Translations under genes and position numbers: made by a program | In this document: in pieces, positions 30,567-37,974 of the stretch | Layout: each line of letters starts with the position of its first letter | How positions within the stretch are numbered: position 1 is the stretch's first letter | Origin: an uncultured Elusimicrobia bacterium | GTDB lineage: Bacteria; Elusimicrobiota; Elusimicrobia; UBA1565; UBA9628 | Direction: 5' to 3' | Length of the DNA: 42,575 nt | Assembly (NCBI GenBank): GCA_903881545.1 | Contig: CAIRTQ010000080.1 | Location: 1-42,575 of the forward strand | Notes under the pieces: model-generated | What the model was told of the DNA's origin: nothing | Database searches by the model: none | Seen by the model: the letters and a program-made list of their open reading frames with translations, nothing else

Positions 30567-31249
30567 GTGCCCTCCTGTGCGTCTTGGGCCTTGGCGCGCA
30601 AGGCGCGGATGTTCCCGGCCACATCGGCGGCCGCGAACACCCCGTGCCCAGCGATCAAGACCTCGGCTCCCGCGGCAGCGGCCGCGGCAGCCGTTTCAAG
30701 ATTGATGCCACCGTCGACCTGCAGCCGGCAGGCGCGCTCCCCGATCGCGCGGCGCACCGCGGCGACCTTGGGCAGCATGGCGGGCAAGAAGGCCGCTCCG
30801 CCGAAGCCAGGCTCCACGGTCATGACCAAAGCAATATCAGCCTCGTCGAGCAGCGGCAGAAGCCCGTCCGCCGGAGTGCCCGGCTTGACCGCCACGCCCG
30901 CTTGCGCCCCCAGGGCGCGCAGGCGGCGCAGCAAGGCCCGCGCGTCGCGCACCGCTTCCAGGTGGAAGATGACGCGGTCCGCGCCCGCCGCGATGAACCA
31001 AGGGGCCACGGTCTCGGGGTCGCTCACCATGAGGTGCGCGTCCACGCGCAGAGGCGACAGGCGCTTGACGCAGCGTACGAAATCGGGGCCGAAGCTCAGA
31101 TTCGGAACGAAGTGCCCGTCCATGACATCCACCGTGACCCAGCTCGCGCCGCCTTCCCGCACCTGGCGCAGCTGCTCGGGCAAACGCGCCAGGTCCGCCG
31201 AGAGCAGGGACGGAACGATGTCGACGGGGCGGACGCGGGTCATGATCAC
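30557..31249 (-). CDS. rpe: Ribulose-phosphate 3-epimerase
   Basis: A 230-residue TIM-barrel epimerase interconverting ribulose-5-phosphate and xylulose-5-phosphate. Motifs are IVPSLLSADLARL, VDVMDGHFVPNLSFGP, DAHLMVSDP, VMTVEPGFGGAAFLP, LQVDGGINLET. Two starts are possible: GTG 31249, which overlaps the PASTA gene's stop by 4 bp, or ATG 31243. It complements the split transketolase elsewhere in the window. Confidence 0.95.
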   Translation of the reverse strand: MIMTRVRPVDIVPSLLSADLARLPEQLRQVREGGASWVTVDVMDGHFVPNLSFGPDFVRCVKRLSPLRVDAHLMVSDPETVAPWFIAAGADRVIFHLEAVRDARALLRRLRALGAQAGVAVKPGTPADGLLPLLDEADIALVMTVEPGFGGAAFLPAMLPKVAAVRRAIGERACRLQVDGGINLETAAAAAAAGAEVLIAGHGVFAAADVAGNIRALRAKAQDAQEGTCP

Positions 31250-32208
31250 AGGTCCCTCTCGTCGACCAGGATGCCGTTGAGGAATATCCGTACGTGCGCC
31301 CCGCCGCTCTCCTGGACCGGGATGTCGATTTTGGCCCCGGGACGGCGCAGGCCGTTGAAAAGCTCGCGCTCGCCGTACTTATCCGAGACCGCGATGCGTA
31401 CGAGGCTTTCACTGCCGCCCGGCGGCAGTTCGTAATGGAAATGGGTCGCGGCCAGCCCGTTCTCGCCCGGCTTTACTTCCCGTCCGCTGATGACCACGGA
31501 CACCTGGGCCTTAGCGACCAAAGACGCGTCGGGGGCGGGCTCCTGGGAGAGGATCGTCCCGTAGGCGAACGGCGAGCCCATGTCCTTCTGCACGGTCAAA
31601 ACCGCGCCCGCAACGCCAGCCCAGGCCTGGGCTTCCTCGATGTGCTTGCGCAGCAGGTCGGGCATGAGGCTGACCTCGGGCGGCGGCGCGCCTCCGGAGA
31701 CCGTCACGTTGATTAAAGAGTTACGCCCCACGCTGGCCTCGGCCTTGGGGTCCTGGGAGATGACCACGCCTTTATCCAGGCGCAGGGAATAGCTCTCGCT
31801 GACCTTGCCCAATCCAAGCTGGCTCTGGTGCAGGAGCATCTCGGCGTTGCGCAAAGGTAGGCCCACGATCGCGGGCGTCAGCTCCGTTTCGCCGCCCTGG
31901 CTGACCACCACGCGCACGATCTTGCCCTCGCGGACCACCGTGCCGGCCGGAGGGTCCTGGCGCAGGATCGAACCGATGGGCACGCCGTTGTTGAACTCAG
32001 CGCTTTCCTTACGCAGCCCGAGTTCGATGGGGGCAAGCCGGTCCAGGGCGGCCGTGATGGAGCCGCCCTTAAGATCCGGCATGACCTGAGTCTTGCGGTT
32101 GTGAATCACTCCCTCGATACCCCACTGCAACAAGAACAAGATGGCGATGAGCAGAGCCACGCCGGCGGCTGCCGTTTCCCACGGCCGAACCTTCTCATTC
32201 CAGATCAT
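31246..32208 (-). CDS. Membrane-anchored PASTA-domain protein
   Basis: A 320-residue protein with a short cytoplasmic start, one span (residues ~12-32, AAAGVALLIAILFLLQWGI) and three PASTA repeats outside (about 40-105, 108-170 and 175-245; for example SILRQDPPAGTVVREGKIVRVVVSQGG). PASTA domains bind muropeptides or peptidoglycan; here there is no kinase or penicillin-binding domain. The last ~70 residues are beta-rich and unassigned. It overlaps fmt and rpe by 4 bp each. A cell-wall-sensing role is inferred. Confidence 0.88.
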   Translation of the reverse strand: MIWNEKVRPWETAAAGVALLIAILFLLQWGIEGVIHNRKTQVMPDLKGGSITAALDRLAPIELGLRKESAEFNNGVPIGSILRQDPPAGTVVREGKIVRVVVSQGGETELTPAIVGLPLRNAEMLLHQSQLGLGKVSESYSLRLDKGVVISQDPKAEASVGRNSLINVTVSGGAPPPEVSLMPDLLRKHIEEAQAWAGVAGAVLTVQKDMGSPFAYGTILSQEPAPDASLVAKAQVSVVISGREVKPGENGLAATHFHYELPPGGSESLVRIAVSDKYGERELFNGLRRPGAKIDIPVQESGGAHVRIFLNGILVDERDL

Positions 32209-33164
32209 AGTGCCAATGGCAAATCAGACCCAGGACCCAGACGGAGGCCGTTGAGAAAATCCGCAGCGGCTAGCGTCTTTTTTCCCTCAGGCTGGACCGT
32301 GAGAATCCAAAGGCTACTGCTACCGCCACATTCTACCAAAATCCCGCCGCCCCTTTCAACGCGTATGATACGCCCGGCAGCAGCCTGTCCGCCGCCGGCG
32401 GCGCCCTCAGAGCTCGATGGTAAGGCCGTGCTGAGCACCCGGACCTGGCGCGGAGCGGGGGGGACCAGTTCCAGGTAAGCCGTCGGCCACAGCCGCAGGC
32501 CGCGCACTTGGTCATGGATCTGCCGCGCCGGCCGCGAGAGCGCGATGCGGGCGTCCTCGCGGCGCAGGCGCGGAGCAAAACTCGGCTCCCCGCTCTGAGG
32601 CGCCTTGCGGATGCGTCCGGCCGCCACCTCGTCGAGGGACGTCTCCAGGGCCTGCAATCCCAACGCACCGAGCCGGGAGAAGAGGCTGGCCGCGTCCTCC
32701 TCAGGACCGATCTCGGTCTCCTGGCGCAGGAAGACCGGGCCGGTGTCGAGCTCCGGCTCCAGCCAGAAGATGGTGACCCCGGTGCGATTTTCGCCGCGCA
32801 GCAGGCTCCATTGCACCGGAGCCGCGCCCCGATACTTGGGCAGAAGGGAGAAGTGGACGTTGAGGCTGCCCAGCGCCGGGACCGCCAGTATCTCCTTGGG
32901 CAGGATCTTGCCGTAGGCCACCGCGACCGCCAGGTCGGGCCGCAGCGCGGAGAGCTCTCCAGCCAAGGCGGCGGGCCGCTCCGGCTGGAAGACGGGCAGG
33001 CCTAGCTCCAGGGCACAGGCCTTGACCGGCGTAGGCTGGACCCGCAGGCTGCGGCCCACGGGCTTGTCCGGGTTGGTCAGGACTCCGACGACCTCGCTCT
33101 TGCGGGCGAGGAGATCGAGGAAGGGGACCGCGAGCGCCGGGGTGCCGTAGAAAAGCGTCCTCAC
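32205..33164 (-). CDS. fmt: Methionyl-tRNA formyltransferase
   Basis: A 319-residue enzyme formylating initiator Met-tRNA. The formyl-donor site includes LNVHFSLLPKYRGAAPVQW and GVTIFWLEPELDTGP; the C-terminal OB-fold domain is present. I choose GTG 33164, which gives MRTLFYGTPALA and matches the family start, and forms a GTGA overlap with def; a TTG at 33170 would add two residues. Confidence 0.95.
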   Translation of the reverse strand: MRTLFYGTPALAVPFLDLLARKSEVVGVLTNPDKPVGRSLRVQPTPVKACALELGLPVFQPERPAALAGELSALRPDLAVAVAYGKILPKEILAVPALGSLNVHFSLLPKYRGAAPVQWSLLRGENRTGVTIFWLEPELDTGPVFLRQETEIGPEEDAASLFSRLGALGLQALETSLDEVAAGRIRKAPQSGEPSFAPRLRREDARIALSRPARQIHDQVRGLRLWPTAYLELVPPAPRQVRVLSTALPSSSEGAAGGGQAAAGRIIRVERGGGILVECGGSSSLWILTVQPEGKKTLAAADFLNGLRLGPGSDLPLAL

Positions 33165-33673
33165 ATCCAATCCCGGCGCAGATCCTTGACGAGGGCGAGG
33201 ACCTTGAGCTTGTCGGTGAAGGAGAGATGGTCTATGAACAGCTTGCCATCGAGATGATCCACCTCATGCTGGAACGCCCGGCCCAACAGCCCCGCGCCCT
33301 CCATCTCGAAGGGGCGCCCCCGCGCGTCCAGGGCGCGCACGCGCACCCGGGCATGGCGCTGGATCTTGGCATAGACGCCGGGCAAAGAGAGGCAGCCCTC
33401 CTCCTCGAACATGCTCCCCTCGCACGCGATGATCTGCGGATTAATGAGGACCAGGCGCTGAGCCTTGCCCTCGGGCCGCACGTCCACGACCGAGAGCCGC
33501 AGATGCAGCCCCACCTGGGGAGCGGCGAGGCCCACGCCCTGGGCCGCATACATCGTGTCCCACATGTCCCGCAGTATGCGGGGAAGCTCCAGGCGGATGG
33601 AGTCGTAGTCCAGCGGAGGACAGGGCTTCTTAAGAACCGGCTCGCCGTGCTTGACGATGCGCAGGATCGACAT
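33161..33673 (-). CDS. def: Peptide deformylase
   Basis: A 170-residue metalloenzyme removing the formyl group from nascent proteins. All three motifs are intact: GVGLAAPQVG, EEGCLSLPG and QHEVDHLDG. Its own ribosome-binding region (GAGGAAGCGGGGA) precedes the ATG, 43 bp after the PTS-like gene. Pairs functionally with fmt, which follows. Confidence 0.96.
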   Translation of the reverse strand: MSILRIVKHGEPVLKKPCPPLDYDSIRLELPRILRDMWDTMYAAQGVGLAAPQVGLHLRLSVVDVRPEGKAQRLVLINPQIIACEGSMFEEEGCLSLPGVYAKIQRHARVRVRALDARGRPFEMEGAGLLGRAFQHEVDHLDGKLFIDHLSFTDKLKVLALVKDLRRDWM

Positions 33674-33716
33674 TCCCCGCTTCCTCGCTATGGCGCGCGG
33701 CCGGCGGCGCCGCGCC

Positions 33717-34277
33717 CTAGCTCGCCTCGGCCTTGCGGATGGCGTCCATGGCCGCGGCCGGATCGGCGACGGCCGCGAGCCTCGCGATGAGCTCGGGCCG
33801 GAACAACGACGCCACCGCGCGCAGCAGCTGCAGATGCAGAGGCAGCATCTCGGGACGGTTCGAGGATACGAATAGGAACATGAGATTGATGGTCAGGCCG
33901 CCCGCGCTGGGATCGACGATACCCCCGGGCACCAGGGCCAAGGCCGCGACGATGTTCTTCATGGAATCGGTGCGGCCGTGGGGCAGGCTCAGGCCGGTGT
34001 CTAAAGTGGTGCTGATCCCCTGCTCCCGCTCCAGGACCCGCGCCAGGAGCCCCGGGTCCGCCAGCCCTTTGCGCTCGCGGAGGCGATCGACCAGAAACTC
34101 GATCAATTGCTGCTTCCCAATGCCGGGAGGGGCCGCCAGAACGACATCTTCCGTCAAGATCCTCGAAATCTTGATGATCTTGGGCTTGACCAAGACCGCC
34201 GTCTTGTCGGAAAATTTCTCCAGTTTTCCCAAGGCAGCAGGCGAGGACTTCTTATCGGGGAAGAACGGCAAAACCAT
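33717..34277 (-). CDS. PTS EIIA (PtsN/fructose-type) domain protein
   Basis: A 186-residue protein. Residues ~35-180 form an EIIA domain of the mannitol/fructose/Ntr class: the phosphorylatable His is in LSLPHGRTDS; IVAALALVPGGIV and LMFLFVSSN follow. No other PTS gene is visible, so it is more likely a regulator like PtsN than a sugar transporter. The open frame begins at 34298, but a promoter -10 (34289-34294) overlaps that ATG; the ATG at 34277 is downstream and is chosen. It is the first gene of the 12-gene translation/cell-wall/glycogen run. Confidence 0.85.
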   Translation of the reverse strand: MVLPFFPDKKSSPAALGKLEKFSDKTAVLVKPKIIKISRILTEDVVLAAPPGIGKQQLIEFLVDRLRERKGLADPGLLARVLEREQGISTTLDTGLSLPHGRTDSMKNIVAALALVPGGIVDPSAGGLTINLMFLFVSSNRPEMLPLHLQLLRAVASLFRPELIARLAAVADPAAAMDAIRKAEAS

Positions 34278-34288
34278 AGTAGAATGAC

Positions 34289-34317
34289 ATTTTATCATTC
34301 CGGCATTGGACTGTCAA
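34289..34317 (-). promoter_or_regulatory. Promoter of the PTS-def-fmt-rpsP-glycogen synthase run
   Basis: On the minus strand a perfect TTGACA (34312-34317), a 17-base spacer and TAAAAT within TGATAAAAT (34289-34294). It ends 11 bases before the ATG at 34277, so the leader is only a few bases. The strongest match to consensus in the window. Confidence 0.8.
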
Positions 34318-34327
34318 ACCCGGCAGT

Positions 34328-34336
34328 TGATAGAAT
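34328..34336 (+). promoter_or_regulatory. Extended -10 of hemD
   Basis: TGATAGAAT (hexamer 34331-34336) ends exactly 6 bases before the hemD ATG, so transcription should start on the ATG itself. It lies back to back with the minus-strand promoter at 34289-34317. The -35 (TTGGAC, 34306-34311) is poor and 19 bases away. Confidence 0.55.
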
Positions 34337-34342
34337 CATGCG

Positions 34343-35116
34343 ATGCGCGCCAAGCCCCTCATCGGCCGGACCATCCTGGTGACCCGCCCGGAAAGCCCGG
34401 ACGGCGCCCTGGAAAAGAGGCTGCGGGCCTTGGGCGCGCGCGTGGTTTGCGCTCCGGTCATCCGAATCGCCCCACCGTCCTCCTACGCCGGCCTCGACGC
34501 CGCCTTGCGCGGCCTCGGACGCTATGACGCCGCGGCCTTCGCCAGCGCGCGGGCCGTGGAGAGCGTCTTCGCCCGCGCGCGGGCCCTGGGCCTGGGCCGG
34601 CTGAAGGCTCCGCCGAAAGTCTTCGCCGTGGGCCCCCAGACCGCGCTGGCCTTGCGCCGCCGGGGCTGGCCCGCAACGGCGCCCAAGGACTATCGGGCGC
34701 AGGCCCTCGCGACGATCATGCGCGGCGTCAAGGGTCGGAGGATATTCCTGCCTCGGGCGCAGGAGGGCGGGAAACTCCTGGCCCGCGAGCTGCGCGGCCG
34801 AGGCGCCGCCGTGGACGCCGTGGCCGCGTATCGGACCTTGCCCGACCGCGGCGGCCTCCCCGTCATCCGCCGGCTGGCGCGCGCGGGCCGGATCGACGCC
34901 GTGGCGTTTACCTCCGGCTCCGCCGTGGAGCAGTTGATGTCCCTGCTTCCCGCCGCGTTGCGCCACGGGCTTTTCCGCAAGGCCATGGCGGCCTCCATCG
35001 GGCCGGTCACCAGCGCGGCCCTGCGGCGCTGGCGGCCGGACACCGTCGTCGAAGCGCGCCGCGCCACCGCGGCGTCGCTGAGCCTCGCCATCGCCCGCCA
35101 CTTCCGCCGTGATTGA
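34343..35116 (+). CDS. hemD: Uroporphyrinogen-III synthase
   Basis: A 257-residue two-lobed HemD: GRTILVTRPESPDGALEKRLRALGARVVCAPVIRI at the start, YDAAAFASARAVESVF, and in the second half DAVAFTSGSAVEQLM and ASIGPVTSAALRRW. The family is poorly conserved but this order is characteristic. It closes and inverts ring D in tetrapyrrole synthesis. No other heme gene is nearby. The start has no ribosome-binding site and appears leaderless. Overlaps the next gene by 8 bp. Confidence 0.85.
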   Translation: MRAKPLIGRTILVTRPESPDGALEKRLRALGARVVCAPVIRIAPPSSYAGLDAALRGLGRYDAAAFASARAVESVFARARALGLGRLKAPPKVFAVGPQTALALRRRGWPATAPKDYRAQALATIMRGVKGRRIFLPRAQEGGKLLARELRGRGAAVDAVAAYRTLPDRGGLPVIRRLARAGRIDAVAFTSGSAVEQLMSLLPAALRHGLFRKAMAASIGPVTSAALRRWRPDTVVEARRATAASLSLAIARHFRRD

Positions 35117-35906
35117 TCTTCGGGCCGTCTTGAACGATGCCCTCGACCGCGCCGGCCGCGTGCTCCGGCGCCGGTTCGGGTCCGTGAGCATCTCCTACAA
35201 GGGCCGCGCCAACCTGCTGACCCAGGCCGATCTGGAAAGCCAGAAGGAAATCCTGGCCCTGCTGCGCCGCAAGCTTCCCGGACATGACTACCTGGCCGAG
35301 GAGAAAGCGTCCCGCGACACCGGCGCGGAATACACCTGGGTCATCGATCCCTTGGACGGGACCACCAACTTCGCCCACGGTTATCCGGTCGCTTGCGTGT
35401 CCATCGCCCTGCTGCGCCGCGGCCGACCGGTCTTGGCCGGCATCCAGGACCCCTTCCGGCAGGAACGCTTCCTGGCCGAAGCGGGCAAGGGCGCCTGGCT
35501 CAACGGCAGTCCACTGCGCGTCTCAGCGCCGCGCCGCCTGGCGCAGTCCTTGCTCATCACGGGCTTTCCCTATGACCGGGGCCTACGCTCGCGGTTCTAC
35601 ACGGAGTTCTACAGGTCGTTCATGGTGCGCTGCCATGATGTGCGCCGCTCCGGTTCCGCCGCGCTGGACCTGGCCTGGGTGGCGGCGGGGCGCGCCGATG
35701 GATTCTGGGAATTCGGTCTGAGCCCCTGGGACGTAGCGGCCGGCCTGCTTCTGGTCCGTGAAGCGGGCGGGAAGGTCACAGACTTCCAGGGCCGGCCCTG
35801 GCGGGAGCTACGGAAATTCGGACGCCAGACCCTGGCCACCAACGGCCGCATCCACGCGGCGATGCTCCGAGTGCTCCGGGCTGCCACTTCCAATACCGCA
35901 GGCTAG
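35109..35906 (+). CDS. Inositol-phosphatase-family protein (SuhB-like)
   Basis: A 265-residue member of the IMPase family. Metal sites are present: EEKAS, WVIDPLDGTTNFAHG, and SPWDVAAGLLLVREAGG; the order and length match SuhB/IMPase. Substrates may be myo-inositol phosphate, NADP or fructose-1,6-bisphosphate, and cannot be told apart here. It starts at GTG 35109 inside hemD. Its last 100 bases overlap the 3' end of the convergent PorV-like gene. Confidence 0.9.
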   Translation: MIDLRAVLNDALDRAGRVLRRRFGSVSISYKGRANLLTQADLESQKEILALLRRKLPGHDYLAEEKASRDTGAEYTWVIDPLDGTTNFAHGYPVACVSIALLRRGRPVLAGIQDPFRQERFLAEAGKGAWLNGSPLRVSAPRRLAQSLLITGFPYDRGLRSRFYTEFYRSFMVRCHDVRRSGSAALDLAWVAAGRADGFWEFGLSPWDVAAGLLLVREAGGKVTDFQGRPWRELRKFGRQTLATNGRIHAAMLRVLRAATSNTAG

Positions 35907-36908
35907 AACCCGCAGAGCCAAAGTGACGCGGTTCTGCATCCCCAAATCGCCGAAAGGCGCCCAGGCGTAGTCCAGCCGGAAGCTCTGGAGGTCCAACCCC
36001 ACCCCGGCGGTCAAGCCGGAGTAGCCGCCGCTGACGCCGGCGGAACTTTCATTGTAGCCGACGCGCACGGCCGCCTTGCGCCGCTGGCCGTCGAAACGGA
36101 AGCCCGCCTCCAGCCCCAAGGCGGCATAGGGAGCCAGATCCACCGGACAATGCAGATCGAAACCCGCGTCCAAGTCCCAGGGCAGAGATGCGGCGGAAGG
36201 CTCAGCGAATGCAGGCGCCCCATGCCAAAGCAGGCCCGCGACGGCGGCAAAGGGCAAGGGCGAAGAAACACCGCCCAGCTTGATGGGGGGACCCAGGTTG
36301 GAGAAATAGGCGCCCAAGTCCACGGGCCCGCCGGATAATAGGAACACGCTCTTGGCCTGCGCGCCAAGATCGACGGCGGCGCTGCGGCCGGAAACATCGG
36401 CCAAAGCGGAATGGATGAATTTCGCTTCCACGCCCACGGAGAAACCGTCGAACCGTCGGGCATATGCGAGTGCCGCCGACCAATCAGCGGGTTGAAAAGA
36501 GCCCTGCGCCAGGCCGATGCCACTATACGTCGTCATGGCTTGCTGGGAAAAATAGACCACGTCCGCGCCCAGCACGCCGGAGCCGCCGAGGCCCTGGCCG
36601 AAGGCCGCATAGCCCAAGTAAGAGGTGTCGAGCAGGCTGTTGAAGGAAAGACTCAGGTCCGATGCGCTCCCGGAACCCAGGCTGGCCAGCCCAGCCGGAT
36701 TGGAGAGCAACGCGTCGGAGCCCGCAGCGCCGGCGGAGGCCGTAGCGCCGAGGCTTGCGCTGCGCGCGTCTGCGGCGAATTCCAGAAAGGCCGCGCCCGT
36801 CGTGCCTGCGGCCTGTTTCGAGAATGCCGACTTCGGAAAAAAAGAACTGCCCCAGGCTGGAGACCCGCCGACGCCGCAGAGGAGCAGCGCCAGGACTAGA
36901 TGGGCCAG
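35808..36908 (-). CDS. PorV/UPF0164-like outer-membrane barrel protein
   Basis: A 366-residue protein if it begins at CTG 36908. A signal peptide (RLAHLVLALLLCGVGGSPAWG) is followed by GTTGAAFLEFAADARSASLG and DALLSNPAGLASLG, the hallmark start of PorV/PorQ-family barrels, then beta strands throughout (YSGLTAGVGLDLQSFRLDYAWAPFG). No ATG, GTG or TTG lies in frame between the upstream stop and the NPAG motif except one TTG after the signal (36710), so the start is unusual: CTG is my best guess, overlapping the previous gene by 13 bp. Ends inside the convergent IMPase gene. PorV helps export or surface-attach proteins in some phyla; role here unknown. Confidence 0.75.
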   Translation of the reverse strand: MAHLVLALLLCGVGGSPAWGSSFFPKSAFSKQAAGTTGAAFLEFAADARSASLGATASAGAAGSDALLSNPAGLASLGSGSASDLSLSFNSLLDTSYLGYAAFGQGLGGSGVLGADVVYFSQQAMTTYSGIGLAQGSFQPADWSAALAYARRFDGFSVGVEAKFIHSALADVSGRSAAVDLGAQAKSVFLLSGGPVDLGAYFSNLGPPIKLGGVSSPLPFAAVAGLLWHGAPAFAEPSAASLPWDLDAGFDLHCPVDLAPYAALGLEAGFRFDGQRRKAAVRVGYNESSAGVSGGYSGLTAGVGLDLQSFRLDYAWAPFGDLGMQNRVTLALRVLACGIGSGSPEHSEHRRVDAAVGGQGLASEFP

Positions 36909-37879
36909 ACGGGACCTTTGCGCGGCTGAAGGGGCTCGCCCGGGAGAACGGTTTCCGCAGCCGTTTGCGGCACCTGCGCCTGCGGCACCTGCGCCTGCGG
37001 CGCAGGATCTACTGCATCTGCCGGAGAGGGGGGATTTCCCCCCGCGGACTTGGCGGGAACAACCACCTGCGCCTGCGGTATCGGAAGTTCCGCTAGTGCC
37101 GACGGAACGGATTTCCTTACCGCCGGAGGTGTTCCCTTCCGCGGTTCCGGAACATGCGTCTTGGTCTGGATCCAGGAGCCCTGCACACCGACCGCTTCCA
37201 AGGACTCGGCCATGGCCGTCAGACGCTGGAGCAAGACCTCGCCTTGCGCGGCCTGCTGGGACGCGACCGCCTTGAGCTCCATGAAAGCATCGAGCAGATA
37301 GTTCGCGCGCTCCCCTTGCGCGGCCTGCCCCGCAGCGACTTCCTTGAGCGACGCGATCTCCTTATCGAACTTGTCCATCTGGACCTTCATGTCCCGCAGA
37401 TAAGCAGCCGCGGGGCCGGGGCCGACGGCGGCGGCGGCGGCCGGTTCGGCTGGGCGTCGCTCCGGCCCGACAGCGGCAACCGGTTCCGGGGCGCTGTGCA
37501 ATGATGAGAAGACGGCCCGAGAGAAAGCGGGGCCCAAGCCGGATGAGGCCGGGACATCGGCGGGATCCTCGACCGGGTCATCAGCGGGCTGCGCGGTCGG
37601 GAGCGGCTCGGCATCCCACGCTTCCGGAAGCATGGCCACGGTTTCGCGCGGCTGGGATTCGGCCTCCGGCAAGATGGGGATGGCCGCCAGCAACGACGCA
37701 TGGGGATCCGCCGAAAAGGGCACGACGGCAGGGTCCAGAGGCGGGAGGCTGGCTTCAATTTTATCCGCCGCCTCGACGGCCGAGCGATACCGCCTATAAA
37801 AATAGAGAAAAAGCACGCCGCTGGCCAAAAAACCTAGCGCCGACAAACCGAACCAACCGTCTTCCAATAGCTTCTGCAC
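36896..37879 (-). CDS. Single-span membrane protein with coiled-coil and Pro/Ala-rich regions
   Basis: A protein of 327 residues (GTG 37879). I do not recognise a family. It has one span close to the N-terminus (WFGLSALGFLASGVLFLYFY), a long Pro/Ala/Glu-rich stretch, a heptad-like segment around AAYLRDMKVQMDKFDKEIASLKEVAAGQAAQ continuing to LLQRLTAMAESLEAV, then a Pro-rich tail with repeated PQAQV. The longest frame opens at TTG 37915, but that TTG is the -35 box of its own promoter; GTG 37879 sits 7 bases after the -10. The product is probably a periplasm- or cytoplasm-facing structural protein. It precedes the PorV-like gene and overlaps it. Confidence 0.65.
   Translation of the reverse strand: MQKLLEDGWFGLSALGFLASGVLFLYFYRRYRSAVEAADKIEASLPPLDPAVVPFSADPHASLLAAIPILPEAESQPRETVAMLPEAWDAEPLPTAQPADDPVEDPADVPASSGLGPAFSRAVFSSLHSAPEPVAAVGPERRPAEPAAAAAVGPGPAAAYLRDMKVQMDKFDKEIASLKEVAAGQAAQGERANYLLDAFMELKAVASQQAAQGEVLLQRLTAMAESLEAVGVQGSWIQTKTHVPEPRKGTPPAVRKSVPSALAELPIPQAQVVVPAKSAGGNPPSPADAVDPAPQAQVPQAQVPQTAAETVLPGEPLQPRKGPVWPI
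36967..36996. repeat. Tandem 15-bp repeat, two copies plus a partial
   Basis: GCGGCACCTGCGCCT occurs twice in tandem with a further partial copy, encoding the PQAQV repeats on the minus strand in the tail of the coiled-coil protein. A related copy lies near 37063. Likely a slippage-prone region that can vary in length between strains. Confidence 0.8.
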
Positions 37880-37886
37880 AGATGCA

Positions 37887-37915
37887 ATATTATCGGATTG
37901 TTCCCTTTCTGTCAA
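37887..37915 (-). promoter_or_regulatory. Promoter of the coiled-coil/PorV-like pair
   Basis: Minus-strand TTGACA (37910-37915), 17-base spacer, TAATAT (37887-37892). The GTG at 37879 begins 7 bases after the -10, giving a one-base or absent leader. It is divergent from the -10 at 37934. Confidence 0.75.
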
Positions 37916-37933
37916 GGCGACGGCATAAAGAGT

Positions 37934-37939
37934 TATAAT
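37934..37939 (+). promoter_or_regulatory. -10 of the carboxyltransferase gene
   Basis: A perfect TATAAT at 37934-37939 with no good -35; the minus-strand -35 of the divergent gene lies at the corresponding place. Leader of ~29 bases with a GAGGAGA ribosome-binding site before the ATG at 37975. Confidence 0.5.
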
Positions 37940-37974
37940 AGCGTTTTCTTCCCTAAAGACTGAGGAGACCGACC

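Noticed and set aside
33674-33716. GC palindrome between the PTS gene and def
   Set aside because: Imperfect and within the very GC-rich background; not convincing as an attenuator.
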